This document shows positions 12,801 through 23,900 of a stretch of 64,000 nt of DNA, piece by piece. Positions within the stretch are counted from its first letter, which is position 1. The number at the start of each line of letters is the position of its first letter. The notes beneath the pieces were generated by a model. That model was given only the letters and a program-made list of their open reading frames with translations. It ran no database searches and was not told where the DNA came from. The position numbers and the translations under genes are program-made. Origin of the DNA: Polytrichum commune (Eukaryota > Streptophyta > Polytrichopsida > Polytrichales > Polytrichaceae); the NCBI GenBank assembly GCA_950295325.1, contig OX485807.1, positions 45,372,796-45,436,795 of the forward strand. The letters are read 5' to 3'.

Positions 12801-14199
12801 AACTGAGAACATTGAATTCAGTACAAATTAAATTCAAATATTTGAAGCAGTGGGAGGAGAAGGGCCACATTTACGGACGCACGTCCGTAAATCTATTTGA
12901 GTAACATACCTGCCATTTTGGGTTCTTCACGACAGCATTATCTCTTTCTTTTGGGGGACATTCGTGCTCCACCCACAAGGTCCTCCCAGCCACGATGTTG
13001 GCTGCCCATGAAGCCTCGAACTGCCTCACTTTATTCCCCTGGTTCATGAAGGCAGATATTGCTATGAGTTGGTTCGAGTCCTTGGAATGCACGACGAATG
13101 CCTTCCAATATCGGATTGTCTCCTTTAATGGGCTTTTCCACTCGTCGTCTTCAAGGAGAGCTTTTGCAGCCATTACACTATGTTGGCCGTCGACAATGTA
13201 GAACTCTCCATTCTTGAGAATCGGCCAATTTTTTTCGTTGACTTCAACGATAGGATCCTTTGGTGTCACACAAATGGTTTGCCTGTCAAACTTGGGGTTG
13301 TTCATGATGTTGTTCATTTGCCACCATACACCGCTTTCTTCTTTTGCTCTGGTATTCATACTTTCGGTGCCCTTGTGGCATTTGTAGACGTCTACTTCGA
13401 AAGTAAAATACCTGCCAAGGGGCCAGCATCCCTTCGTCTTCTCATCGAACTCTTGGAATATTTTTGTTGAGAGTTCGGCGTCAGGGCGTTGACCCTTTTT
13501 GAGGAGTGGAGCGACAGTCAGTGTAGAGCTGACATCCGGACCCTCTGTTAGTCCAGAGTCCATCTGCGAGTGAGAGCGTTTACTCGCCTGTCTGCTCCCT
13601 CTTGATGCACCACTCTGCGAGGGCCTTGAGGATTCCGGCACTGGTTTAGGCACACGCTTAGGTCGTTCAGGAACGACTTGTTTTTTCTTATCTTTCCCCT
13701 TTCTGGCCTCTAGCAAGGCTCCATTTACTCTTGTTACATTGTTCAAGAGTCGTCCAAGCCGCTTACCCGTCCAAGGTGCATTGCATGCATAGTCTTGGAA
13801 CTCCGTCTGGAGATTGAAGCAAGCCGCATCTGTACTAGCATTCTCACACTCATTTTTGTTGAAGGGGTGGTAGGATTCGTGCAAAATGAAAGTGACCCGA
13901 TCTTCTTTCTTCTCAAGGTCTATTACTACATAATCCCCTTGTGCCACTGCACACTCTACTGTCCACGATTTAAGCTTTATCCACTTCTCAGCTTCATCTA
14001 TGTCCGTCTTCATTTGATATGCAAATCTAAGCACAAATATTTCTTTCTCGTCCTTTTCTACCAATACTGTCCAATTATCCACAATTTCATCTTGTGACTT
14101 GTAATGGTCGTTGGGACTTATGTCTTTGATGGCTTCTGGTAGCGGAGGAATGAGAGCTTCTGCGAACATCTCAATTGCATGTCTCTTTTTAGATGCCAT
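9791..14199 (-). CDS. ParB/sulfiredoxin-like (DGQH motif) large protein
   Basis: Three exons join cleanly in phase 0: 14,199-12,910, 12,777-11,458 and 11,221-9,791, giving 1,346 residues. Donors are GTATGT and GTGAGT; acceptors are TCTTGCAG and GGTCCAG. The N-terminal 150 residues are unknown. A Lys/Pro/Ser-rich basic linker (about 165-225) looks like a nuclear localisation region. A ParB/Srx-like segment with FYIVDGQHSVMAAKAL falls at about 333-347, followed by helix-rich sequence to 400. The 440-residue middle exon is unknown, and the last exon has an acidic, disordered stretch, then a strong coiled coil (EEHAKKMAAIQAEMEQARLE). The DGQH signature matches the DGQHR/GERR loop of the ParB/Srx fold, a DNA-partition, nucleotide-hydrolysing or nuclease fold; I infer DNA binding. 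Both coding introns contain palindromes. Confidence 0.72.
11297..11413. repeat. three palindromes in intron 2 of the ParB-like gene
   Basis: Copies centred near 11,306, 11,353 and 11,400, all within the 11,222-11,457 intron. The middle one is imperfect (GGACGCACGGTCG); the outer two have the full GGACGCGCGTCC core, the third with extended TTTTTACGG arms. Confidence 0.9.
12869..12892. repeat. palindrome in intron 1 of the ParB-like gene
   Basis: A 24-bp palindrome with one central mismatch (TTTACGGACGCACGTCC core), close to the 5' donor of the 12,778-12,909 intron. Confidence 0.9.
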
Positions 14200-14252
14200 C
14201 TGCAAATGATAAGATAGATAAGTTAGAATTCTTGGCAAAAGATATAGATCAT

Positions 14253-14403
14253 ACTTTACGAACGCGCGTTCGTAAAGTTTTCCAAATTGTCTCAATTATA
14301 TTTTTGGATCCAAATGAAAAGATACATTTCTTCCAAATACGCATAACGCATATATTATATACTCAAATATCTCTATAAGTTACGGACGCGCGTCCGTAAA
14401 CTT
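14253..14403. repeat. two palindromes upstream of the ParB-like start codon
   Basis: Centred at 14,265 (a variant with matched changes on both arms, TTTACGAACGCGCGTTCG) and 14,390 (canonical core). Compensating changes in the first keep it perfectly palindromic. Confidence 0.9.
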
Positions 14404-14455
14404 CGCAAAGATAGTATGGTGGTAAATATCAATGTATTCAAGTTACGGTTAATAT

Positions 14456-14990
14456 TTTTTTGAGAGTCTTGTTTCACACCTACATTTTTGAGAGTCTTGT
14501 TTCTCACCTACATATATTTTTGAGAGTCTTGTTTCTCACCTACACAAAGATCCACAAAGTTTACGGACGTGCGTCCGTAAACTTTGAGTATTATAAAGGC
14601 TATTTTAATATGCCTAATATTACAATATTTGGCTTCGTTTGCGTAATATATTGTTTGAGAGGCTTGTCTCTCACCTACCCAAAGATCCACAAAGTTTACG
14701 GACGCGCGTCCGTAAACTTTGAGTATTATAAAGGTTATTTTAATATGCCTAATATTACAATATTTGGCTTCGTTTGCGTAATATGCGGTTTGAGAGTCTT
14801 GTTTCTCACCTACACAAAGATCCACAAAGTTTACGGACGCGCGTCCGTAAACTTTGAGTATTATAAAGGCTATTTTAATATGCCTAATATTACAATATTT
14901 GGCTTCGTTTGCGTAATATGTTGTTTGAGAGGCTTGTCTCTCACCTACACAAAGATCCACAAAGTTTACGGACGCGCGTCCGTAAACTTT
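14456..14990. repeat. 135-bp tandem array carrying 30-bp palindromes
   Basis: Four units at an exact 135-bp period: palindromes start at 14,556, 14,691, 14,826 and 14,961. Each is a 30-bp inverted repeat, AAAGTTTACGG on the left arm, with the ACGGACGCGCGTCCGT core (one GTGCG variant). The units end in CTCACCTACACAAAGATCCAC. A shorter 35-bp repeat (TTGAGAGTCTTGTTTCTCACC) leads in at 14,460-14,540. The array lies in the predicted 5' untranslated intron of the ParB-like gene. Because 135 is a multiple of 3 the array is open in frames on both strands, so its ORFs are not genes. Confidence 0.95.
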
Positions 14991-15350
14991 GAGGATTATA
15001 AAGGCTATTGTAATGTTTGCGTATTCCAATGTTTTCATTAATGCTCCGTGTTTTTCGGGACTTTACCTTGTCGTCCAATATGGTTTTGCCCTCCAAATAA
15101 GAATGCAATTTTACTTCACTGCAATAGCAAACACTGCACTGCAGATTGACAACATAAGGCACTTTCAGAACACTGACATGTCCATAACTAAATGATTCTT
15201 AGAATGTAGCCATAGACAAAGTACTAAACAAATTCAGAATTCCTTGAAACTGGAATCTCACATTCTGTCATGCTAACCTTAAGCCCTAAACCACAACAAC
15301 CCAAAATTGCAATCATACAAAATGCAATTGCAATGTTCTAAAAAACTTAC

Positions 15351-15409
15351 CTTTCTAGAGTGTTTGCTCCTAAACCACAACTAGCTGCTCCTGCTGCAGC
15401 TAATACCAA
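15351..15409 (-). other. predicted 5' untranslated exon of the ParB-like gene
   Basis: On the minus strand a clear acceptor (CATTTGCAG) precedes 59 bases that end at a consensus donor (AAAG then GTAAGTTTTT). The next acceptor, TCATTTGCAG, abuts the ATG at 14,199, so the intron 14,200-15,350 would contain six palindromes. Further consensus donors on the same strand near 15,742 and 15,794 suggest more untranslated exons toward 16 kb. Confidence 0.5.
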
Positions 15410-15801
15410 CTGCAAATGAACAATAAAATTGAGGTCAGAAACCTCTAGTAATTCAATGTGCACATGCATGATTCAACATTGAGAACTACTCAAAAAAGTT
15501 GCTCATAAATCAGATTCATGCAACACAAGTGAAAGGAAACTATTGATTTGTATGCAAAAAATATAATGAACTACATGGTGAAGCTACAACTGAAACCCTA
15601 ATGAGCAACATCTGAAACACTAATTACCCTTGCAACAACTGAGATCAACAACTGAAAACAACCTAATGAGCAGTAGCAAGCAACAATGAGCATCCTAATG
15701 ATCTAATGAGCAGCAAGCAAGCAAGCAGCAAGCAAAACTTACTAATGAGCTAATGAGCTAATAAGCAAATGAGCAGCAAACAAGGAGAACTTACTCTAGC
15801 T

Positions 15802-15815
15802 CTGACGCGCGTCAG
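15802..15815. repeat. short variant palindrome CTGACGCGCGTCAG
   Basis: Perfect 14-bp palindrome sharing the ACGCGCGT centre but with different arms, directly 5' of a minus-strand splice donor. Confidence 0.7.
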
Positions 15816-15839
15816 CAATTGACCAATAAGAATGAGTTT

Positions 15840-16345
15840 TGCATTGTGAGGAAAGAGAAGCAAGACCAGCAAGGGAAGCAAGAGAAGAGAGAGAAGAAAG
15901 TGAAGATAAGGGTAAGAAGCAAGAGAAACAAGAGAAGAAAGTGAAGAGAAGCAAAAGAAGCAAAAGAAGATGAGCAGATGAGCAAGAGAAGATGAGAAGT
16001 TGAGCAAGAGAAGATGAGCAAGAGAAGAAGAGTAGATGAGCAAGAGAAGATGAGCAAGAGCAGATGAGCAAGAGAAGATGAGCAAATGAGCAAGAGAAGC
16101 AAGAGCAGATGAGCAAGAGAAACAAGAGAAACAAGAGAAACAAGATAAACAAGAGTTGCAAGAGAAGGAAGCAAAAGCACGAAGAGGAGGGCAAAAGGGA
16201 GCTGGTGTACTTTGAAACCCTATAACCCTAAAGCAAGAGAAGCAAGAGCAACAGTAGAAGGAACGGAAGGAAGAGATGATAGAGAAGGAAGGAAAAGCAC
16301 GAAGAGCGAGGGCGAAAGGGTGCTGGAGTACTTGGAACCCTAAAA
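15840..16345 (-). promoter_or_regulatory. polypurine/polypyrimidine tract, possible promoter or leader
   Basis: About 450 bases are built of GAAGCAAGAG-like units on the plus strand, so CT-rich on the minus strand. Near its right edge a 65-base segment (GCACGAAGAG...CTGG.GTACTT) is repeated at about 16,170 and 16,300. CT-rich leaders are common around plant transcription starts, and it lies upstream of the predicted untranslated exons of the ParB-like gene. No TATA box is obvious. Leu/Ser-rich ORFs here are composition artefacts. Confidence 0.4.
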
Positions 16346-16792
16346 CAATGGCATGCCTCCACGTGTCCCTACCCCAAACGTCGCGCCCAATCGCCGGCCT
16401 ATACCCTTACGTGGCATCACCCTACTGGTCTATATTTGGTATTGAAATAGGGGTTTAATTTATACTTAGTTTGGTGATTTTATTATCATATTATGTCATA
16501 ATAACATCTTATGTTTATGCTAAGGCAAGTTAAAAGTCACACTAAATGTCACTCTAAATATAAAATGAGCCATCTCGTTGCCTCTTCTCTTCACTTTTGA
16601 TAATGAGTGAAATATTCATACGAGCTCTAGAAAGTATTCATTATTTTAGGAAATTATATTAGGGTGTGAGGTTGAGTAAATTATTATGTCATTGTCAACA
16701 ATTAAATGACATCAATAATAATAATAATATCATTTTGGAACTCCAAACAATGAGAGAAACTAACTACAATTTCTAGTGTGGCCTCTATGGAG

Positions 16793-17737
16793 AGTGGGGG
16801 AGCACCTTTCATTAAAACCTAGAATCACGTGCGTTCACTGCATACTCTAAAAACCCCCTAATATATACAAGTGATTTTTTGTGAAATGAAGTAATACACA
16901 TACAATTGCAACAATAAATATACAAGAAACAATATGTATACACAAAAAAACATCCATTCATATATATTAGTCATTACTCGGGGGGGCAGTGTGTTAAAAA
17001 AATAAGGATATAGGGGGGTATTACTTTCAATTCTCTTATTTTTTTTCACATGCTATCATTATATAAATTTCTACTTTGGGTTAATAGAAAAATGGCTTGC
17101 ATTACTTATAATTCCAAATTACCAATTATTCCATACCCTATACTACTTTAAAGATGTCCAGTGCCATTTTTGATACCCTATATTACTCTTAAGTCCATTT
17201 ATAATTTTTTGCCCCCATGTTTTTAAAATACCCTATCACTTGTTTGCACGTATATTGCTACTCCAACCAATGACTGCCCCCCCCCCCCCGAGAGTCATTA
17301 ACATAAGTATACAAATGCAATTATTGTCTCGAAGTCTACCATGGAATGATCAATAAGATCATATGTCCACTTGTTGTTAGCCCCTTTTGATACCAACATA
17401 AACCAATCTCCACGTTTGATGGACGGTCCATCAAGTCAAATGGATCCCTATACTCCACCCAACGATTACCAAACTTCCTCCGCATCCTATAAACTCTCCC
17501 AACAAACCAAACCTTATGAAAACTTATCCAATATGAACACTTATGATATATAGTATAGTAACAATACCATACAAGTACAATTATTCTATACTTTTTAAAG
17601 GCCTTCCATATATGTACGTAACTATAAATTATAACATGTATACCATATGTATATGCAATACGGCAAGGTCCAAATCAATACCCCTCCTGTGCACTCACGT
17701 ATAACTCGTACATGTTTAGTACAGTGCACCCCCCGAG
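16793..17737 (+). mobile_element. 8-bp-duplicating element with G-rich ends (nested host)
   Basis: Flanked by a perfect 8-bp duplication CTATGGAG (16,785-16,792 and 17,738-17,745). The right end is AGTGCACCCCCCGAG and the left end AGTGGGGGAGCAC. Without the nested MITE it is about 630 bp. Parts of it recur at 60,290-60,610 (right-end half) and 60,757-60,835 (left-end half). It is non-coding and probably related to the CTCGGGGGG MITEs by its ends and duplication length. Confidence 0.8.
16977..17292 (+). mobile_element. CTCGGGGGG MITE, copy c (nested)
   Basis: 316-bp copy with perfect 8-bp duplication AGTCATTA (16,969-16,976 and 17,293-17,300), inserted in the 16,793-17,737 element. It lacks the short GTGCGAACAACC segment seen in other copies. 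Confidence 0.92.
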
Positions 17738-17745
17738 CTATGGAG

Positions 17746-19800
17746 GGGACTCTATATTTCGAGAATAGTAATAATATTCAATAAAAGGATGTCTTGTTGA
17801 TTAACTTCAGTATAAGAATTCTTTTTCTTCTCAAAGGTGGGATTCAAATGCAATTGGGGCAATATACCAATTGGCCACAAATTCTCATGAAACTTTGCCA
17901 AGAAATACTTGTGAATCCCTCAATTATCGCAATAAGTTGTGAAACGCAATTAACAAAACCGAAACATCGAGATATGGGGAGAATTCATATGCTTGTAATA
18001 CCTTAAACAACATTACGGATTAATTCAATCCCTCCACACATAGGTCTAAGCTTGTATTAAAACAAAATGCATGGGTATGTGTTGAATGTACATCCCTCTT
18101 GTACATTAAACAACCTTTCGGATCCATCCAATCCTTCCACACATAGGCCTCAGCTTGTATTATCGCTTATAAGTAGTAGCAAACTTGTTTATATTTGGAG
18201 TTTTCTTTCGGTGGTGAGTTGTGTTTAGGACTCGATTATAGAATACCAATATACGATCTTCAAAACCTTTCATCAAAAGTATATGTTTAAAGCAAATGGT
18301 TTAAAGCCAAAGAAAGATTTAAAAAAATGAAAGGTAAGGTTACCCCTAAATTTGCTTCACATTTGAAATGTTTATGGTTTTATTTTACAAAATTTAAAGG
18401 TAGTCATATAGTTTTGAATTACTTCCACTTAAGGCTACACATGTATTGGGAGTTATTCAGTTAACCATGCGTACCGTATGTCGTTGTGTTTGTTCAGGGG
18501 TGGGCGGTTATAGGGTATAGGGTATAGGGTATAGGGTATAGTGTTTAGGGTATAGGGTATAGTGTTTAGGGTTTAGGGTTTAGGATTTAGGGTACCACGT
18601 ATGAACTAATGAGAGTATCCCCCTTCTGTCACCAACTTAAAATTGCTTGCCTTTATAATATTTGGATACCCTACCCTCCCCTTCTCTCCATTATGGTTTG
18701 TTGGGCTCATAATGTTACTTAGAACAACAACTGCTATTGTTTGAGTCAATATTGTAGATAATGTACATGGGGTACTAAAAATTGTTTTTTGTCTCACGTA
18801 TAGTACATTAAGAATGCTAGTATTATTTTTTTTGAAATAAATGTTGATGTATTGAAGGGGGCCCTAAAGTTAAGAGAGGAAATTGAGAATATTGATTTTA
18901 AAGCAACCCATAGTGCCTATGACAATAGATGTGCTATTTTCATGGCATCTAGGCGCTCAAAGTTTGTGTACGTATTAGTATAATTATGTATAGGTGTGTA
19001 AAAGTGGGTAAATTAAACGGGTTGGATGGTAGGGTGGTGGCAAATGTAATTACTAGTTTAAATGCTAGATGAGAGGAGATAACATGATATTGGAGTGAAT
19101 ATCATTACATCGTATGCAAAACAATAAAATAGATGCTAGTTTAATTTTGAATGACACGTATTTTTATACTCCATGTACTATTGTTGTTGTTGTGGTTGAT
19201 GTTTCACACGACACTATAATTTTCTGTCTCCTAGTTCTACAATGACCTCTCAATATTAGGTACTTCAATATTATAAACCACCCCTCAACAATGTTCAATG
19301 CTCATATATTATTAGCCTATTTTCTTTGTTGTCCACCATAAATACGTAGATGCCTTTTGCTTTGTCATTATGTGGACTCATCGTCTATGCATGTTGTCCA
19401 CTATGAATACACATTCCATTGTAAGGCTGGCACACGGAATGTAGTAATGTTAGGTTTTTATTTATAGGACGTAGATGGTGGCTAGTATCCTATGTTGGAA
19501 AACGGATCCAAGGGAAACGATCAGTACTTAAGGGGACACCCCTCCACCAAGGGACTCTTTTTGCATCTCAGATGTGGGTTGCGCTGCTTGGACCCTTGTA
19601 GTGTTCTGGATGTTTATTTCGTGCAGGTACAGATCCTATTGCAATGGACCTTTTATACCCTAAACACTAAATTCCAAGCCATAAACCCATTAGTGGAGCC
19701 AATTTTATGTGGATTGCACTGTCTGGATCCTTATAGTGATTGATTTTTGTTTATGGCAAGTATCGTTCCTGGTGAAATGGTCCTATTATGGCGCCGCAAA
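17746..19800. other. non-coding interior of the 17.3 kb element
   Basis: No supported gene. It holds a 55-base direct repeat (TCCACACATAGG.CT.AGCTTGTATTA, 18,008-18,062 and 18,110-18,165), a telomere-like tract, and a loose duplication around GGA.CCTTGTAGTG (19,570-19,640 and 19,715-19,775). Confidence 0.5.
18495..18596 (+). repeat. degenerate telomere-type repeat, GGGTATA and TTTAGGG
   Basis: About a dozen units that grade from GGGTATA into GTTTAGGG, the plant telomere repeat, reading 5'-3' on the plus strand. It is interstitial and short, so it is not a chromosome end. Confidence 0.85.
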
Positions 19801-19806
19801 TCACGG

Positions 19807-20214
19807 AGGTTTACGGACGTGCGTCCGTAAACCTTAAACCTCTTGCTTGGTTGGATATCTATTTCTGTGAGAATTGCACTTGAGCTATTTCATGTACATT
19901 GAGGTTTACGGACGCGCGTCCGTAAACCTTAAACCTCTTGCTTGATTGGATATGTATTTTTGTGAGAATTATACTTGAGTTATTTCATTTACATTGAGGT
20001 TTACGGACGCGCGTCCGTAAACCTTAAACCTCTTGCTTGATTGGATATCTATTGTTGTGAGAATTATACTTCAGCTATTTCATGTACATTAAGGTTTACG
20101 GACGCGCGTCCGTAAACCTTTAACCTCTTGCTTGATTGGATATCTATTGCAGTGAGAATTATACTTGACCTATTTCATCTACATTGAGGTTTACGGACGC
20201 GCGTCCGTAAACTT
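19807..20214. repeat. 95-bp tandem array carrying 28-bp palindromes
   Basis: Five units at an exact 95-bp period: palindromes start at 19,807, 19,902, 19,997, 20,092 and 20,187. Each is an inverted repeat with AGGTTTACGG arms and the GGACGCGCGTCC core (first unit GTGCG). The spacer has a conserved CCTCTTGCTTG.TTGGATAT and ACTTGAGCTATTTCATGTACATT. The array ends about 780 bp upstream of the DUF7869 start codon. Its spacer is unrelated to that of the 135-bp array, so only the palindrome is shared. Confidence 0.95.
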
Positions 20215-20369
20215 TTGCACCTTTTTGTTCCATTGTTCGGTATTGCACCTGAGCTGACATCATGACCACTTGCCATGTATAGTATACCAACGAGACTGTA
20301 TTGTCATGAAAATTTTCTGACTCACGTCCAGTAACCTAAACCTATTTGTGCTAGTAATGAGGTACAGAG

Positions 20370-20855
20370 AGGTTTACGGACGCGCATCCGTAAACCTGCA
20401 AACCTTTGGTTCCATACTTTTCACTATGTGCCATGTAGAATATTACATTGAGACTGTACGGTCAATGGAGGTATAAGATCCCTAAACCCTAAGCTTACAT
20501 CACCCTATGTGTCATAGTATAATATTTTGACATTCATAATACACAGTAGGAACCTGGCACCTGGACATCTTGGTTTCCTAAACCTCTGTGTGTCTTGCAC
20601 AACACTGACTTTTGACATTCGGATGTTTGCGGACGCACGTCCGTATACCTATGTTGTATAGTTTGCGAAAACATTTGCGCATGATATTGACCTCTTTGAC
20701 CACGAAGAGATTTACGGGTGCGCGCCCATAAAACTGTCATGTTTTTGTTGTCTGGACCTTTCCGCCGACTATGAACAAATAAAGACATATGTATGCGCGT
20801 GCTTGCACTGATAATGTTGTTACATGGAGATATACGTACGCGCGTTCGTATACCA
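20370..20855. repeat. four diverged palindromes upstream of the DUF7869 gene
   Basis: Found at 20,370-20,397, 20,624-20,649, 20,709-20,734 and 20,829-20,855. Cores are GGACGCGCATCC, GGACGCACGTCC, GGGTGCGCGCCC and GTACGCGCGTTC. Several changes are matched on the other arm, so palindromy is better kept than sequence. Confidence 0.85.
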
Positions 20856-20993
20856 ATGTGTCTTTGTTTCCAGGCCATGAAATCCACTATTGTTGACATT
20901 GTGTTTCATTGACAATAAGCGTTAGGACTATCCATGACATTTATTGAATGGGATATTTTGACATACTCTTCATGTGGGTCACTTGTAGTGGCC

Positions 20994-23900
20994 ATGGATT
21001 CCAACGTCCGAGATAGTGCATTCGAGTTCTCTTCGGAAGCGTCAAGCTATGCTAGCGAATTTGAAGGTGTTATGGAACATGAAACTACAATTGGTGTCGC
21101 CAATGCAGAGGATGATTTCATACCAACATGTGAGGGTTATTCGCGGGAACAATGGATTGATCTTGATGTTGTCATAGTCAATGGATACGGCGTCCCCGTG
21201 GCCAATGGTGTTTGTAGGAACTCAAATCCTATGGACTGTATTGATGCAAATCCCCTTGGGGAGGAAGATGTTGGGGTGTGCATTTTGAACTCCTTACATC
21301 CATTGGAAGTACCTCCTGGTTGGAGATTCTCTCTTCGTCGATGGCCGTTGCGAAGTGTTCTTCACGATGGTGTCAGCTTGTGGAATCATGCACGTCGTTT
21401 TGAGGAAATACAAAAGACTTTGTTCGCCACAATGCGTCCTAGACAAGGTCGGCGTAAATATGATTCCGTTCGCGTGCCCCGTGAACCCACGCAACGTCGT
21501 CGAGATCTAACATTGGGAGACACATCTATTAGGTCCGTAGCAACAAAGGATTGTTGTGCAAAAATGTGTTGCCAACTATTTCCCCGTGACAAAATCAAAT
21601 CTTTGAGACAAGAGATGTGGCTTGCGGACTTTCGGATGCGATCTGCAAAGAAACTTGAAGTCCATCGCAACATGCATTTTGATGCCGAAGGTCGTAAGGT
21701 TGTGACCTTGGAAAATATAGAGGTATGCTGCACGGCATGGTACATTATACATGCAGTTTCAAAGGCAGATTTTTATAGGTTCCGGAACTACTCGCTGCAA
21801 GGACGGCGTTCTCGGTTCCATGGCAACTCTGGTACAAAGAAGCCCAGGGAGGCAACACTCCAAGCAGCTGCAACACTATCAACCATCATTATGCCATTAG
21901 CAGATGCGATGCCACACAAAACACGGACTCTGCCGTCGGGGGAAAAGGTTGTCCAGATGGTTTTGCCTACAGGGACAAAATGGAAGAACATACTTATGGA
22001 TGTTAATGAGGTTGGCGAAAAGGCTGGATGTGGGCCGATTTCGTTGTCAAAATTGAGTGTGATCAAGAATCAACAATTTGCAGAGTACATTACGAAGAGG
22101 CCTGGGGATAAGTTTGCCAGGTGTTCTGCTTGTGAAAAATACAAGGGCCTTCGAGATGCACATCCCATAGGGACTGAGTCGCACAATAGACATCAACGGA
22201 AATACATTGAGCATGTCAACAACCAAGAGGCACACCGTCAAGACTACTACAAGAATCGCGCATTATCGATAATGAGGCCGAATGAGGTTTTGACAATCAT
22301 TCATGACAAAATGGACCATGCGAAGACTGCGTGCCCTTGTTATGCACGGAAAATAAAGGCTACAGATGGATATTTCAAGCTCCCAATATCTGTCACAGGT
22401 TCGTTGGTTTTCACATTTTTTTTGCGAACCCACATACTCATCGTTAAGAGTTACGGATGTACATCCGTAAGTGTTTGTTCATTTTCTTGGCCTGCTTGCG
22501 GAAAAATTGAATTTCCTTATTATAAATGATATTGGAATGTACTTCTCATTTGTATGTCTTAATTCAGGTATGATCGCACATGGCCATGTGGACGTCAAGT
22601 ATGCACATTATGGCTTGGATTTCTATCCAGGCGACGCCAATCATACCGTAGGGTCTTTTGCAAAACTTCTACGAGATCTTGAGAGTCCGCCAACATCATC
22701 CTCTCGCGCTCTTTTTGTTGGATGTGGAACAACACCGATTTATGAGGCTGTGCTAGAGGGGAAAGAAGTATGTCTATCGTCACTGCAAGAACCGCCTGAA
22801 CAAACCGTTCTTGCTAAACCTTTGCCTCCAACTCTACATGTGCAACTGGACAATTGTGCCAAAGACAACAAATGTCGATACGTGTTTTGTTTTTGGTCAT
22901 TGCTCGTAGCCAAGGGCATTTTCAAAGAAGTGTTTGTGTCTTTTTTGATGGTTGGCCACACGCATGATGACATTGACGCTTCATTTGGACGTTGGAGTAT
23001 GAAGTTGCACGAGGAGGATTTTCCGACGATTCCTCTTCTCATGAAATCATACATGGATTTGGATAATGTGCCAGTCATCCCGCATTTGATTGAAGAAGTG
23101 CCCGATTTCAAAGCGTTTATCGAACCATTCATTCTTAAGGGAGGTGACCGTTTAGTGGGCCATACCAAGGCTCAACAATTCCGATTCTATATGCGTGATG
23201 ATGGTTTGCCGGCCATGCAATTCAAAGTTTTGTGCACTTCCCCGGATTGGGGTCCAGAGGAAGGGATACTCGTATGGCGCCAAAACGAAGAAGGCAAATG
23301 TATGCTACCTGATGGGGAGCCGAAGCCTTGCAAACCCAACCCCATGAGGAATGGACCAGAAATCATCAAAGGTATATCCGGATTCATCCAATATTGGAAA
23401 GAATTGTGCGAGGAAGACATCACAAGGCGTGTTCGGGATACCCACGAACCATTGATTACGTACTGGGATCGCATTCGCTCAGCATTGCTAGCACCCGATG
23501 TCGAAACACATTCATGTTTGACACAAGGTTTTTGGCCACAAAGCCGAGTGACAATCGTGGAATCTGAGGCCATGTTCTTCGACAATGGGGACATCCGTGA
23601 AGAGTTCGCAGCGGACGACCATTATGTTGGCCCAGCTCGTAATCGTCTGGCTCCATCATTTCGTGTGGCTGTTGATTGCTACGAAGGGTATATGATCCTC
23701 GTACGTCCTGGAGATGAGGAGCACCCTAAACCGATTTGGTTGGTAAAAGCATTGTCATCACCAAATTTTGTTCCAACTAGCCCAAATTTTCATCAAATTG
23801 AGGTGGAATATTGCCGTCCCAGCACCAAAGATCAAAATGTGCTCCGCACATATTTAGAGTGGGACACCAAAAAAGGTTTCAAATGGACAATGGACTCAGC

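Noticed and set aside
14460..15041. Long ORFs on both strands repeating VYGRASVNF
   Set aside because: They arise because the tandem unit is 135 bp (a multiple of 3) and its palindrome translates the same on both strands; no splice or domain support.
15750..16194. Leu/Ser-rich ORFs in three minus-strand frames
   Set aside because: Three overlapping frames open at once over a polypurine tract; no gene-like composition. Membrane-like appearance is due to CTT/TCT codons.
18495..18596. Chromosome end
   Set aside because: Repeat is short, degenerate and followed by 45 kb of further sequence.
14456..20214. CRISPR-like repeat arrays
   Set aside because: The spacers are repeats of each other, periods are 135 and 95 bp, no cas genes, and the host is eukaryotic; these are tandem satellites with palindromes.
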